DNA from: an uncultured Bacteroidales bacterium
GTDB lineage: Bacteria > Bacteroidota > Bacteroidia > Bacteroidales > FEN-979
Assembly: GCA_903828645.1 (NCBI GenBank)
Contig: CAIKNA010000364.1
Location: forward strand, 1-54,280
Reading direction: 5' to 3'
Length of the DNA stretch: 54,280 nt
The position numbers and the translations under genes are program-made. Shown here piece after piece: positions 44,139 through 53,268 of the stretch (positions are counted from its first letter, which is position 1; every line of letters starts with the position of its first letter). A model generated the notes under the pieces. The model saw nothing but the letters and a program-made list of their open reading frames with translations. It was not told the origin of the DNA and made no database searches.

Positions 44139-45596
44139 TCAATTTGTGGCAGCTTTCTTCCTGAAAAAGAACAATCCGGCAAATGTAATAAATCCATTTA
44201 AGATCAGAAGTTCAAATCCGAAACGGTATCCATGGAAGATATCAACAGAATGCTCACTCAGAAAAAAACAGATAACCGGTGAAAGAAGCGCAATTAATGG
44301 TACCCAGCGATCACGGACCTGGAATTTTGTGAATAACCCGAATGCAAAGAGGCCGAGCAATGGCCCATAGGTATACCCTGCAACGGTAAATAATTTGTCA
44401 ATCACGGCCCGGTCGTTGATGGCCCTGAACAACACGATCACCATCAGCAGGATGAAAGCAAAGGCGACATGAACCATCTGCCTTATCCTCTTTTTCTCAT
44501 TTTCGGTGAGCGATTCGCGTTTATTTATTCCCAGGAAATCAATGCTGAAAGAGGTTGTCAGCGAAGTTAGAGCCCCGTCTGCACTGGGATAGGCGGCGGA
44601 AATGAGCCCGATGAGGAATACCAGCCCTGCAGCCGGCCCCAGATGGCCGATGGCAATAACCGGGAAAAGATCATCGGTTTTGACCGGGACTCCGATGCCC
44701 CTTGATGAGGTGAAAATGTAGAGGCATGCTCCAAGAAAGAGAATTAAAAAATTGACGAACACCATGATGCCGGTAAAGGTGAACATGTTTTTCTGAGCAT
44801 CTTTCAGAGACCGGCAACTTAAATTTTTTTGCATCATCTCCTGGTCAAGCCCGGTCATGACAATTGCGATGAAGGCCCCGCTGAATAGCTCTTTGAGAAA
44901 GAACCGCTTATCGCTCCAGTCGGTGAATATCATTTTTGAATAATTGCTCGAATAAACCTTGCCCGCCATTTCGCCCAGGTTCAACCCCATTCGGTCTGTG
45001 ATGAGCCAGATGGACATCACCAGCGATAACAGCATGAAGGTGGTTTGAATCATATCGGTCCAGATAATGGTTTTGATACCTCCCTTAAAGGTGTATAAAA
45101 GAATGAGGACGATGAAAATCGATACCGTTACAAAGAATGGGATATTCCATGCATCGAAAATGAAAATCTGCAGAACATTCACCACCAGGAACATTCTGAA
45201 TGATGCCCCGATGGTACGCGAAAGGATAAAGTAAAAAGCACCGGTCTTGTAGGACCAGAAACCGAACCGTGTTTCAAGGTATGAATAGATGGAAGTGAGG
45301 TTCAACCTGTAATAGAGCGGCAGCAATACATTCGCGATCACAAGGTACCCGAACACATACCCGATAACGACCATCATGTATGAAAAATTGGCGGTGCCGA
45401 CCCACCCGGGGACCGACATAAATGTCACCCCCGACATGGAGGCTCCGATCATGCCGTACGCCACCACGAACCAGGGCGAAGCTTTATTTCCAAGGAAAAA
45501 GCTGCGGTTGGTCGATTTGCGCGCGGTGAGCCACGTAATCACAAACAGGAGTGCCGTGTAGGCCAGAAAACAGGTGAGGATGATGGTTGGGCTCAT
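44139..45596 (-). CDS. sodium:solute symporter (SSS family)
   Basis: The 485-residue protein has about 13 transmembrane helices and the SSS core: SGVTFMSVPGW near residues 54-64, a YRLNLTSIYSYLETRFG loop, and AAYPSADGALTSLTTSFSIDF with the conserved Ser/Thr of the second Na+ site. It would take up an organic solute with sodium. The start lies 10 bp after the gmhB stop, so it is probably part of the heptose operon. The substrate cannot be named. Confidence 0.9.
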   Translation of the reverse strand: MSPTIILTCFLAYTALLFVITWLTARKSTNRSFFLGNKASPWFVVAYGMIGASMSGVTFMSVPGWVGTANFSYMMVVIGYVFGYLVIANVLLPLYYRLNLTSIYSYLETRFGFWSYKTGAFYFILSRTIGASFRMFLVVNVLQIFIFDAWNIPFFVTVSIFIVLILLYTFKGGIKTIIWTDMIQTTFMLLSLVMSIWLITDRMGLNLGEMAGKVYSSNYSKMIFTDWSDKRFFLKELFSGAFIAIVMTGLDQEMMQKNLSCRSLKDAQKNMFTFTGIMVFVNFLILFLGACLYIFTSSRGIGVPVKTDDLFPVIAIGHLGPAAGLVFLIGLISAAYPSADGALTSLTTSFSIDFLGINKRESLTENEKKRIRQMVHVAFAFILLMVIVLFRAINDRAVIDKLFTVAGYTYGPLLGLFAFGLFTKFQVRDRWVPLIALLSPVICFFLSEHSVDIFHGYRFGFELLILNGFITFAGLFFFRKKAATN

Positions 45597-45606
45597 TTGA
45601 AAATGA

Positions 45607-46161
45607 TTACAGTGAATGAGCCAGGGTGATGAGGTCTGGGTAAAGGAAGTCTATCTGCCGCGGGTGTTTTTTTGCAAGCGTGGCATCTGCTGAAATCAAC
45701 ACCGTGATCATGCCGGCACGTTTGCCGAAAAACATGTCAGACAGTGAATCGCCAGCCATGACCGAATGTTTAAGACGAATATCCGGAAATTGCTTCCGGG
45801 CCTTCAGCGCCATGCCTATATTTGGTTTCCTCATGACCGACCGGTCCGACTTAAGATGCGGTGAAAAGAATACCGCATCCACCCCGCCTCCTGCATCACT
45901 TATCTCTTCCGTCATCCTTCGATGGATCGAATCTACCCCGGTTTCATCCATCAACCCCTTGCCTACCCCCTGCTGATTGCTGACCACGATAATCCGGTCA
46001 AATGCCATCCTGAAGAGTTTCATTGCATCAAGTACGCCCGGTAAAAATTCAAACTGGTCCCAGGTTTTGACATAATCGTCCACGATCCGGCGGTTGATGA
46101 CTCCATCGCGGTCGAGAAACAAGGTACAGGAACGGTCAATGGTTAAATGCGGCAAATTCAT
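45607..46161 (-). CDS. gmhB: D-glycero-manno-heptose 1,7-bisphosphate 7-phosphatase (HAD-IIIA)
   Basis: This HAD phosphatase removes the 7-phosphate of heptose 1,7-bisphosphate. LFLDRDGVIN near residue 14 is the nucleophile motif, SNQQGVGKG holds the second motif, and MAGDSLSDMFFGKRAGM the fourth. Length 184 aa is typical. Its start overlaps the end of hddC by 26 bp, showing tight coupling. With GmhA, HddA and HddC it completes the GDP-heptose route. Confidence 0.9.
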   Translation of the reverse strand: MNLPHLTIDRSCTLFLDRDGVINRRIVDDYVKTWDQFEFLPGVLDAMKLFRMAFDRIIVVSNQQGVGKGLMDETGVDSIHRRMTEEISDAGGGVDAVFFSPHLKSDRSVMRKPNIGMALKARKQFPDIRLKHSVMAGDSLSDMFFGKRAGMITVLISADATLAKKHPRQIDFLYPDLITLAHSL

Positions 46162-46837
46162 GTTGTGCTTTCAAATAATCATCGGGGATGCCAATGTCGA
46201 GAAAATAACCTTCCGCCGGAAATCCGAACAATTTTGAGTTGGTGAAATATTTTTCAAAGCAATCTTTTTCCATGGAGAAACGGCCTCGGAACTCAGGTTC
46301 CATCAGGAAATATTTCTCAATGATGTAGACCCCTCCATTGATATAGCCGGGTCCGGCCGAAAGCCCTTTTTCTTCAAACCCGGTGACACGCCTGATCCGG
46401 TTCACAGATACCCTGCCATAACGGCCGGTATCCTTCAATTTTCGTAACGCAATGGTCGCATCTGCTTTTTTTCTGAGATGAAACTCCATCATGGCTCGAT
46501 AATCGAGCCTGAAGAGGCTGTCGCCATTCATCACAAGGGCCCGAAGTCCGCTGATCTTCCACAGGGCAAGCCGGATACCGCCGCCGGTTCCAAGGGGTTC
46601 TGTTTCCACTGTGTACTGGATGGGAAGCGACTTATACCGCTCCCCGAAGTGTCCGGAAATGATCTCATGCTTGTAACCCACGGCGAGTACAACTTTCTCT
46701 ACCCCCTGGGTGATAAGGTCATCGAAAAGATATTCCAGGAACGGACGCTGGTTGATCAGCGCCATCGATTTAGGAACATCACTCACTAACTCCTGTAAAC
46801 GTGTGCCGAACCCGCCGGCAAGTATGATTGCCTCCAC
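46136..46837 (-). CDS. hddC: D-glycero-alpha-D-manno-heptose 1-phosphate guanylyltransferase
   Basis: This nucleotidyltransferase joins GMP to heptose 1-phosphate, making GDP-D-glycero-alpha-D-manno-heptose. AIILAGGFGTRL starts the protein, followed by VPKSMALINQRPFLEYL and the metal-binding VMNGDSLF. I chose the GTG at 46837, one base past the gmhA stop codon and directly before the first strand; the frame also runs up to a TTG at 46870 inside gmhA. The assignment as HddC rather than another sugar nucleotidyltransferase rests on the gmhA-hddA-gmhB neighbours. Confidence 0.85.
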   Translation of the reverse strand: MEAIILAGGFGTRLQELVSDVPKSMALINQRPFLEYLFDDLITQGVEKVVLAVGYKHEIISGHFGERYKSLPIQYTVETEPLGTGGGIRLALWKISGLRALVMNGDSLFRLDYRAMMEFHLRKKADATIALRKLKDTGRYGRVSVNRIRRVTGFEEKGLSAGPGYINGGVYIIEKYFLMEPEFRGRFSMEKDCFEKYFTNSKLFGFPAEGYFLDIGIPDDYLKAQHEFAAFNH

Positions 46838-46838
46838 A

Positions 46839-47417
46839 TTAGCCCTCTTTGGGAAACAAGGTTGACTCAACCTGTTCGCAAATGATGTGGCCGACCATGA
46901 TATGCGACTCCTGGATACGGGGTGTGTCCTGTGATGGAATGTTGATCAGGAAATCGCATAATCCGGCCAGGTTACCTCCGGTCTCCCCGGTGAGTCCGAC
47001 CGTTGTAATATGCATTTCACGGGCCACCTCAAACGCCCGGATGATATTTTTCGAATTTCCCGAGGTTGACAAACCGATCAGCACATCTCCCTCCCTGCCA
47101 ATTCCTTTAAGCAATCTTGCATAAACCTCATCGAATGAGTAGTCGTTGGCAACGGCAGTGAGAAAAGAGCTGTTCACGTGGAGCGCCTCGGCGGGCAATG
47201 GTGGACGATCGTAATAGAATCGGCCGGAAAATTCTGCGGCAAGGTGTTGTGCATCGGCTGCACTTCCGCCATTGCCGCAAAACAGCACCTTGTTGCCCCT
47301 TGAAAAAGCATTGGCACAGACCACGGAAATTTTACGAATATCCCTGATAAGCAATGAGTTCGTGAGTATTTTTTGTTTTACTTCGATGGATTCTTTTATC
47401 GATTCGATGATGCGCAT
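46839..47417 (-). CDS. gmhA: D-sedoheptulose 7-phosphate isomerase
   Basis: The enzyme turns sedoheptulose 7-phosphate into D-glycero-D-manno-heptose 7-phosphate, the first step of heptose synthesis. The SIS-domain protein (192 aa) has VLFCGNGGSAADAQHLAAEFSGRF, LIGLSTSGNSKNI and a C-terminal ESHIMVGHIICEQVE helix, all as in GmhA. It starts 81 bp after the nitroreductase gene and is followed directly by hddC. Confidence 0.94.
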   Translation of the reverse strand: MRIIESIKESIEVKQKILTNSLLIRDIRKISVVCANAFSRGNKVLFCGNGGSAADAQHLAAEFSGRFYYDRPPLPAEALHVNSSFLTAVANDYSFDEVYARLLKGIGREGDVLIGLSTSGNSKNIIRAFEVAREMHITTVGLTGETGGNLAGLCDFLINIPSQDTPRIQESHIMVGHIICEQVESTLFPKEG

Positions 47418-47498
47418 AGGACAAATGTAAAATGGTAAAATCAGAAAAATTAAAATTCCGCTATATAGGTGATTTGGTACAACGGAACAAGGGCAAAG

Positions 47499-48023
47499 TT
47501 AAAAAGTTTCGTAATGAATGATCTCGTTCATGGATTTTCTGTTGGGATGCCTTGCATGATCATCACCGGAAATCCCGGGGTAACCAATGGGTAAATAGGC
47601 GACAGGCTCTAAATTTTCCGGAAGTCTCAATTCTTTCCTGCATAAAGCAGCATCAAAATTACAGATCCAGCAGGTTCCAAGGCCTTGTTCTGCAGCAGCA
47701 AGGGTCATGTGGTCGATGATGATGGCTGCATCGATATCCGTATGGTCTTTACCATCGGCACGCTTCCAACCGGCTGTGTGATCACCGCAAATGACAAGTA
47801 CCACGGGAGCCATGAGGAACCAGGCGCGGTTGTAGGTGGCACCCAGTTTCCGGCGCATACCGGGTTCCCTGATCAAGATGATGTGCCAGGGTTGGTAATT
47901 GGCGGCAGATGGTGCCACCCTTCCACATTCCAGGATATACTGCAGTTTTTCCTCCTCCACCGGTTTATCCAGGTAATTTCTGACGGAAGACCGTGCTTTT
48001 GCCAATTCTAAAAAACTCTTCAT
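47499..48023 (-). CDS. nitroreductase family protein
   Basis: The 174-residue FMN protein has the RSSVRNYLDKPV start, PSAANYQPWH in the FMN-binding segment, the DIDAAIIIDHMTLAAAEQGLGTCWIC helix-strand and a C-terminal LPIGYPG. Such enzymes reduce nitro compounds, quinones or flavins, and the natural substrate here is unknown. It lies between hddA and gmhA in the same direction, with about 81 bp on both sides, and has no evident role in heptose synthesis. Confidence 0.9.
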   Translation of the reverse strand: MKSFLELAKARSSVRNYLDKPVEEEKLQYILECGRVAPSAANYQPWHIILIREPGMRRKLGATYNRAWFLMAPVVLVICGDHTAGWKRADGKDHTDIDAAIIIDHMTLAAAEQGLGTCWICNFDAALCRKELRLPENLEPVAYLPIGYPGISGDDHARHPNRKSMNEIIHYETF

Positions 48024-48104
48024 CTAAAAAAATAATAAGTCAACAAAATTCCGCTTATTTTTCAATTTAACAATTTGCAATTTATATTGATACATTGTTG
48101 CATT

Positions 48105-49127
48105 TCATATGGTCCACGTCGACAAACCTTTCGACGCAAATTCATACCGTTTTGTCTGGCCCCCGAATTTCTTCAAAGATTCTATCACCTTTGAACGGTT
48201 GTTGCCGGGACAATAGAAAAAGATAAAGCCTCCCCCTCCTGCGCCGGATATTTTCCCGCCGGTCGCACCGTTTTTCATCGCGGTTTCGTAAATTTCATCG
48301 ATAAATTCATTGCTGACTCCTTCTGCAAGGTTCTTTTTAAACTGCCAGCCGAAATCGAGAATTTCACCAATTTCATCCAGGTTGCCCTTCAGAATGGCTT
48401 CCTTCATCATCACCGCCTGTTCCTTGAGTTTGTGCATGGCCTCCAGCGATTTTACATTTTTAGCCAGTACGTTTATTGTTTGCTGTTCGATGATTTTTGA
48501 GGAGAGCCGGCTTGTTTCAGTATGGTACAGGATGAGGTTGTGGGCAAGTTCGTCGAGGTATTTTTCCCTGATTCTTAACGGATTAACGATCACCTTATCG
48601 TCCCGGAAAAACTCCATGAAGTTTACTCCTCCAAAGGTAGCCGCGTACTGATCCTGTTTTCCGCCGGCCATTCCAAGGTCATTCCGTTCAATTTCATAAG
48701 CAAGGTGGGCGAGATCATAATCCCCCATGGGAAGTTTGAGCCATTCGGCAAAAGCGCCGACAATGGCCACTACCAGGGTTGAAGAGGTTCCCAGGCCCGA
48801 ACCCGGCGGGGCATCCACGTAGGTTGACAGTTCAAAAGAGAGCGGCTTGTGGGTGAAATCACGAACGATCCTGTTATAAATCCCCTTATGCAGGTCAAGG
48901 TTTCCGTCAATGGGCAGGATATCAGAAGAATCCAGGTTGTAAAACTCCTTTTTATCCATGGAGTTGAGCACGATCCGGCCGTCATTACGCGGTTGTATCG
49001 AGGCATGGGCATACATGCTGATGGTGGCATTAAGGATAGCACCACCGTAGAGTTCCGAGAACGGTGCCACATCGGTTCCTCCCCCGGCAAGACCAAGACG
49101 TAAGGGTGCTTTGCTGCGAATGATCAT
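48105..49127 (-). CDS. hddA: D-glycero-alpha-D-manno-heptose 7-phosphate kinase (GHMP family)
   Basis: This GHMP kinase phosphorylates heptose 7-phosphate at C1. It opens with SKAPLRLGLAGGGTDV, has the ATP-binding PPGSGLGTSSTLVVA near residues 107-121, and ends with SGAGGGGFIFFYCP, the third GHMP motif. Length 340 aa fits HddA. Its place next to gmhA, hddC and gmhB supports the GDP-heptose (alpha) branch rather than the ADP-heptose (beta) branch, which would use HldE. Confidence 0.92.
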   Translation of the reverse strand: MIIRSKAPLRLGLAGGGTDVAPFSELYGGAILNATISMYAHASIQPRNDGRIVLNSMDKKEFYNLDSSDILPIDGNLDLHKGIYNRIVRDFTHKPLSFELSTYVDAPPGSGLGTSSTLVVAIVGAFAEWLKLPMGDYDLAHLAYEIERNDLGMAGGKQDQYAATFGGVNFMEFFRDDKVIVNPLRIREKYLDELAHNLILYHTETSRLSSKIIEQQTINVLAKNVKSLEAMHKLKEQAVMMKEAILKGNLDEIGEILDFGWQFKKNLAEGVSNEFIDEIYETAMKNGATGGKISGAGGGGFIFFYCPGNNRSKVIESLKKFGGQTKRYEFASKGLSTWTI

Positions 49128-49167
49128 GCGATGAAAATAAGGTGTGACAACAAGCGTAATTTTGCTG

Positions 49168-49175
49168 CAAATTTA
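49168..49175 (-). promoter_or_regulatory. possible -7 box for hddA
   Basis: CAAATTTA on the plus strand is TAAATTTG on the minus strand, matching TAnnTTTG. It overlaps the last bases of the upstream T9SS protein gene and would start transcription near 49161, 34 nt before the hddA ATG. A weak CAA lies about 18 bp further as a poor -33. Confidence 0.4.
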
Positions 49176-50519
49176 CTGGATTATCAGTTTGTTCAACCGG
49201 ATATTCCCATCAATTTTTGTCCGCAGGAAATAGATTCCTCCCGGTAACCCGGCAAGGTTCAGCGAAATTGGGGGATCTCCCGGGTTAACCTTCCTTACCC
49301 AACTTTTAATCCCGCGGTTTTGAGGCGTGAACAGTTCAAATATGACGTCTGATCTAGTCTGAACATTCAGTTGCAGTATGGCGACATCGTGCAAAGGATT
49401 CGGATAAATGGTCACCCCAAAGTTGCCAGCCTGATCTTTAATGGCGTTCGCAATGATGATGACAGAGTCACAAAAAGTTTGCTCGTTGCAGCCATTCGTC
49501 ACTTTTTCGCATACAAGATAGGACCCGGAGTAATTGAAATAATGTTGCGGATTATTCAGATCAGAATAAAATCCATCCCCGAAATCCCAGAACCATGATT
49601 GCGGCGTAGTGGATGAATCGCGAAAAGCAACCATATTGCCATCAGCCGAATAATTAAAATGTGGTTCTGGTGATTTACATACATGCAGCTCCTTGCAGAC
49701 GGTATCTGATCCGCAGGAATCACTGGCGGCGAGGCAAACCGTGTAAATGCCCTGCATGGCATAAGTGTGCTGAGGGTTTTGCAGGTTAGAGAAGTAACCG
49801 TCGCCAAAACTCCAGAACCAGGTAGTAGCGGCACTTGAAGTATCTGAAAAAGCCACCGAGGGAATTTGAGTGGTAAAAGTAAATCCCGCGACAGGACGGT
49901 CACATTTCCTATAGGTAATCACCAGTTTCGGATGTTTGACAGTATTAACATGATCGCTTGAAGAATAGGTTATGCAGCAATATGTGATTTCGGTTACCAT
50001 GCTGTGCATAAAACCAAAATTGGTTTCGGGATGAAGCACCCATCCTGCAACAAACCCGGTAATATCAATATCAACCAAATCTTCAGAAGTGCTGTTGGTT
50101 TTAGGTAAGTAGACTGCCCCTGCCGGTGTTGCTGATGGCTGGGTATTCCAGGTAACGGTCATTTCGTTCCAATCCTCCGTGATCCGCTGCAGCGAGGATG
50201 CATTTTCACCATACTGTTCGCCAAAGCCGGCCTCCGGATCATAAAAAAGCGTCAGCCGTGCATCCAGGACCTGTGTGCCCGGAGGAATTTGTGAAAGATC
50301 GAACCTGATCAGCGCCCTGCCAGCGCCAAACACACCGTCATAGGTCCATGCTGATGGAATCATGTTGGGATTTGTTCCCCAGTTGCGATCGGGATAGGCA
50401 CTGTTTACGTAGGTGTCTTTCCCGTCAACCGGCCCGGGCTGCAAAACAAGGAGCTGCTGTGTAAAACCGGCTGCGAAAACAAGCAATAAAAAGACGGACG
50501 TAATAAAAACATACCTCAT
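49173..50519 (-). CDS. T9SS-exported protein with DNRLRE and two PKD domains
   Basis: From the ATG at 50519 the 448-residue protein starts with a signal peptide (FITSVFLLLVFAAGFTQ). Residues about 30-200 match a DNRLRE domain (DTYVNSAYPDRNWG, ALIRFDLSQIPPGTQVLDARL, DWNEMTVTWN). Two PKD domains follow, each with a WFW-FGDG motif. The last ~75 residues are a T9SS type A sorting signal (VTIYPNPLHDVAILQL, ending in RLNKLIIQ). It is predicted to be secreted and surface-attached. The open frame extends upstream to 50756, but that part overlaps the glycosyltransferase gene. It sits between glycosyltransferase and heptose genes. Confidence 0.9.
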   Translation of the reverse strand: MRYVFITSVFLLLVFAAGFTQQLLVLQPGPVDGKDTYVNSAYPDRNWGTNPNMIPSAWTYDGVFGAGRALIRFDLSQIPPGTQVLDARLTLFYDPEAGFGEQYGENASSLQRITEDWNEMTVTWNTQPSATPAGAVYLPKTNSTSEDLVDIDITGFVAGWVLHPETNFGFMHSMVTEITYCCITYSSSDHVNTVKHPKLVITYRKCDRPVAGFTFTTQIPSVAFSDTSSAATTWFWSFGDGYFSNLQNPQHTYAMQGIYTVCLAASDSCGSDTVCKELHVCKSPEPHFNYSADGNMVAFRDSSTTPQSWFWDFGDGFYSDLNNPQHYFNYSGSYLVCEKVTNGCNEQTFCDSVIIIANAIKDQAGNFGVTIYPNPLHDVAILQLNVQTRSDVIFELFTPQNRGIKSWVRKVNPGDPPISLNLAGLPGGIYFLRTKIDGNIRLNKLIIQ

Positions 50520-50559
50520 GAAAGCCTCCTTTTTAAAACACCCTGTAAATATAGGGCCT

Positions 50560-51693
50560 TCAAAGGAGTTTGTCAATAGTCTCCACCATATTTCCCCAGG
50601 AATATTTTTGCTTTTCAAGGGCTGCATTGGCGGAAAATTCCGACTCCCTGTTTTCATCGTAAAAGCGAACGATGGCAGAGGCAATTTCGGCAGGGTCCGG
50701 ATTAACGATATAACCGACTTTTCCATCCGGAACAAATTCAGCGAGACCACCAACATCCGTAATGATCATGGGCTTGTTGAAATGGTAGGCAATTTGTGTC
50801 ACACCGCTCTGGGTGGCGCTTTTATACGGCTGGACCACCAGGTCGGCCGCACAGAAATAATTGAGTACCCGGCTGTCGGGGATGAAGTCATTGCTCATGA
50901 TCACTAGGTCATCCAGGTGATGACGGGCAATGATCGCCTGGAAGGGTTTTGGATCACAATAAAACTCGCCTGCGACCAGCAATCTGATCTTCATTCGGCG
51001 CAGCCGTTCATCCGCAAATGCTTCCAGGAGCAGGTCCAGACCTTTGTAATCACGGATAAACCCAAAAAAAAGAACATAATGGGAAGCGGGATCCAATTTC
51101 AACCTTTGAAGGGCTTCATGTTTTGGAATAGGATCGCCGAAATTGTCGTACAGCGGATGCGGGCAGAAAAGTTTCGGCTTCGTCGTATCAAACTTCCCAA
51201 GGTCGTCCAGCACCGATTTCGACATGGCAACGCACCCGTCAACACTGCCGATCCAGTATGATGAAAGCAACCTGTCGCCTGGCCGGTGCTCATGTGGGAT
51301 GATGTTGTCGATGATGGTGATGATCCGGGAGTGGTTGTTTCCCCTGATGATCCTGCAGATCGTGCCGAAACAGGGCGCCATGAAAGGCATCCAGAATTTG
51401 ACGATCACCAGGTCGGGTCTCAGTTTTCGGAGCTCCAGCCCTGTTTTAATCCAGTTGAACGGATTGATGCTGTTCACCTTGATGTAGATCGGAAGGTCTC
51501 GGGGGGCCGGTTCCGAGGATATCTGTGTTTTCCCCGGAAATAACAATGAGGGATACTGAAGGCTGAAGGTGTAAATGCAGGCATCAGAACCATTCGCACG
51601 GTATTCGCGGATCAGCCTTTCATTGAAGGTTGCCAGTCCGCCCCGCAATGGATGGGCCGGGCCTATCAAAACTACGTTCCGGGGGGTCTTCAT
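50560..51693 (-). CDS. glycosyltransferase family 4 protein
   Basis: The 377-residue GT-B enzyme has an N-terminal GPAHPLRGGLATFNERLI acceptor region and a C-terminal nucleotide-sugar domain with LFFGFIRDYKGLDLLLEAF and VVQPYKSATQSGVTQIAYHFNKP, the E-x7-type GT4 segment in modified form. It likely adds a sugar to a surface polysaccharide; donor and acceptor are unknown. It overlaps the preceding glycosyltransferase gene by 4 bp, so the two are translationally coupled. Confidence 0.9.
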   Translation of the reverse strand: MKTPRNVVLIGPAHPLRGGLATFNERLIREYRANGSDACIYTFSLQYPSLLFPGKTQISSEPAPRDLPIYIKVNSINPFNWIKTGLELRKLRPDLVIVKFWMPFMAPCFGTICRIIRGNNHSRIITIIDNIIPHEHRPGDRLLSSYWIGSVDGCVAMSKSVLDDLGKFDTTKPKLFCPHPLYDNFGDPIPKHEALQRLKLDPASHYVLFFGFIRDYKGLDLLLEAFADERLRRMKIRLLVAGEFYCDPKPFQAIIARHHLDDLVIMSNDFIPDSRVLNYFCAADLVVQPYKSATQSGVTQIAYHFNKPMIITDVGGLAEFVPDGKVGYIVNPDPAEIASAIVRFYDENRESEFSANAALEKQKYSWGNMVETIDKLL

Positions 51694-52631
51694 TCCACCC
51701 CGAGTTTCTCTTCGATCAGGTAGTTGTTCCGGTCGGAAGAGCTTCGTGAAACAAGTTCGCCGAGGAATCCTGCCACAAACAACTGGGTCCCGATGATCAT
51801 GGCGAGCAACCCAAAGAAAAACAGGGGCCGTTCGGTCATTTTGAACGCCAGTTTGAAGAATTTCTCATAGGCCAGGTATCCAGCGATGCCAAGTCCTCCA
51901 AGGAAAATAAGGCTTCCCCATAGCCCGAAAAAATGCATGGGTCTTTTGCCAAACCTTGAAGTGAAGGTGATGGTAACCAGGTCAAGGTAGCCTTTGTAAA
52001 AACGGTCAAGCCCGTATTTTGTCTTCCCGAATTTGCGTTTCTGATGATGCACAACCTTCTCCCCTATTTTTGAAAACCCGGCCCATTTAGCCAGGAAGGG
52101 TATATATCTGTGCATGTCGCCATATATCTCTATGCTTTTCACAACCGTATTCCGGTAGGCTTTCAACCCGCAATTGAAATCATGCAGCCTGATTCCCGAC
52201 ATCCGGCGGGCCGACCAATTATAAAATTTCGTAGGGATGGTCTTCGAAATCGGGTCATGTCGTTTTTTCTTCCATCCCGAAACGAGGTCGTACCCTTCTT
52301 CCATGATCATGCGGTACATCCCGGGGAATTCATCGGGGCTGTCCTGGAGATCGGCATCCATGGTGAATACCACTTCACCCGCTGCGGCAATAAAACCCAC
52401 ATTCAGTGCTGCTGCTTTCCCGTAATTCCGGCGAAATTTGATCCCCTTTATACAGGCGTTGTTTTTCTGTAAAAGCCGGATAACCTGCCAGGATTTATCT
52501 TTACTGCCATCATCGACGAAAATAATTTCATAGGAATAGTGATTCGCGAGCATGATACGTTCGATCCAGGCAGCAAGTTCGGGCAGGGATTCTTCTTCGT
52601 TGAGCAAAGGGATAACAACAGATACATTCAT
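51690..52631 (-). CDS. glycosyltransferase family 2 (DPM1/GtrB-like)
   Basis: The 313-residue protein has a GT-A domain: VSVVIPLLNEEESLPEL, FVDDGSKDKSW and the metal-binding FTMDADLQDSPDEF. Two C-terminal transmembrane helices follow (near residues 230-250 and 265-290). This plan is shared by dolichol/undecaprenyl-phosphate sugar transferases such as GtrB and ArnC, so it may load a sugar on the lipid carrier. It follows the DUF4199 gene by 10 bp and overlaps the GT4 gene by 4 bp. Confidence 0.92.
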   Translation of the reverse strand: MNVSVVIPLLNEEESLPELAAWIERIMLANHYSYEIIFVDDGSKDKSWQVIRLLQKNNACIKGIKFRRNYGKAAALNVGFIAAAGEVVFTMDADLQDSPDEFPGMYRMIMEEGYDLVSGWKKKRHDPISKTIPTKFYNWSARRMSGIRLHDFNCGLKAYRNTVVKSIEIYGDMHRYIPFLAKWAGFSKIGEKVVHHQKRKFGKTKYGLDRFYKGYLDLVTITFTSRFGKRPMHFFGLWGSLIFLGGLGIAGYLAYEKFFKLAFKMTERPLFFFGLLAMIIGTQLFVAGFLGELVSRSSSDRNNYLIEEKLGVE

Positions 52632-52641
52632 CCTGACAGGA

Positions 52642-53178
52642 TTATACGGCAGTATTTAACGAAGGATCTTCCTTTTTCAGGAAAATGGCCAGGATCAGTC
52701 CGATAATGGCAGACATAGCAGCGTAGGCAGCAAAGCCCCAAACGCTCATCATTGCGGGTGACATGAATTTCGCAGACATTGAAACTGCCTGTTCAATCTG
52801 TTCTTCCGACATGTCGGGTTTCGATGCGACTATATTAGCCCGTATCTGATCCAGCATTTCGTTGATAAAACCGGGATGGATAACCTGGATAAAAACAAAA
52901 AAATAGACCGAAGCCAGGATTCCGGCAAACAACCCGATCCAGAAACAGGAACTGAATGCTTTGCCATAGGTGATGAATCCGTTCGAATATTTATTCCGGT
53001 ACTCAAGGGTTCCCCAGATCATGCCGGCAATGAGGAAAACATATCCGATCCAGTTGACTGCCTTGTTCAAATAAAGGTCAAGAAGGAACATGATCAGTGA
53101 GAATACGATGATGGCTGCTCCGGCGATCAATCCATAATAGATTCCATTGGATATGACGGAACGTGGTTTTTCTTCCAT
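52642..53178 (-). CDS. DUF4199 family membrane protein
   Basis: The 178-residue protein has four predicted transmembrane helices and the DUF4199 layout: helices 1 and 2 near the N terminus, an ITYGKAFSSCFWIGLFAGILASVYFFVF helix after a short loop, a charged periplasmic loop, and a last helix before KKEDPSLNTAV. The ATG at 53178 (MEEKPRS) is favoured over 53205, because the -7 box at 53208-53215 would start the mRNA near 53201. The family function is unknown; it often lies upstream of GT2 genes in Bacteroidota. Confidence 0.82.
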   Translation of the reverse strand: MEEKPRSVISNGIYYGLIAGAAIIVFSLIMFLLDLYLNKAVNWIGYVFLIAGMIWGTLEYRNKYSNGFITYGKAFSSCFWIGLFAGILASVYFFVFIQVIHPGFINEMLDQIRANIVASKPDMSEEQIEQAVSMSAKFMSPAMMSVWGFAAYAAMSAIIGLILAIFLKKEDPSLNTAV

Positions 53179-53207
53179 GGGACTAGGTTTTAAGGTTTGT
53201 AGCATGG

Positions 53208-53215
53208 CAAACTTA
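53208..53215 (-). promoter_or_regulatory. possible -7 box for the DUF4199-glycosyltransferase unit
   Basis: CAAACTTA on the plus strand is TAAGTTTG on the minus strand, matching TAnnTTTG. The predicted start is near 53201. No -33 TTTG is seen at 19-21 bp. Confidence 0.4.
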
Positions 53216-53257
53216 CAAAAAAAAAGAGCGTCGTGTTAAAAGAGGCTGATAAATTTG

Positions 53258-53265
53258 TATTTTTG
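53258..53265 (+). promoter_or_regulatory. -7 box of the SRP RNA gene
   Basis: TATTTTTG matches TAnnTTTG. Its distance to the first base of the SRP RNA (about 4-7 nt) is what is expected for a transcript start. The -33 element is not clear. Confidence 0.55.
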
Positions 53266-53268
53266 CAG

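Noticed and set aside
50520-50756. Longer N terminus for the PKD/T9SS protein
   Set aside because: It overlaps the GT4 gene, and the signal peptide begins at the ATG at 50519.
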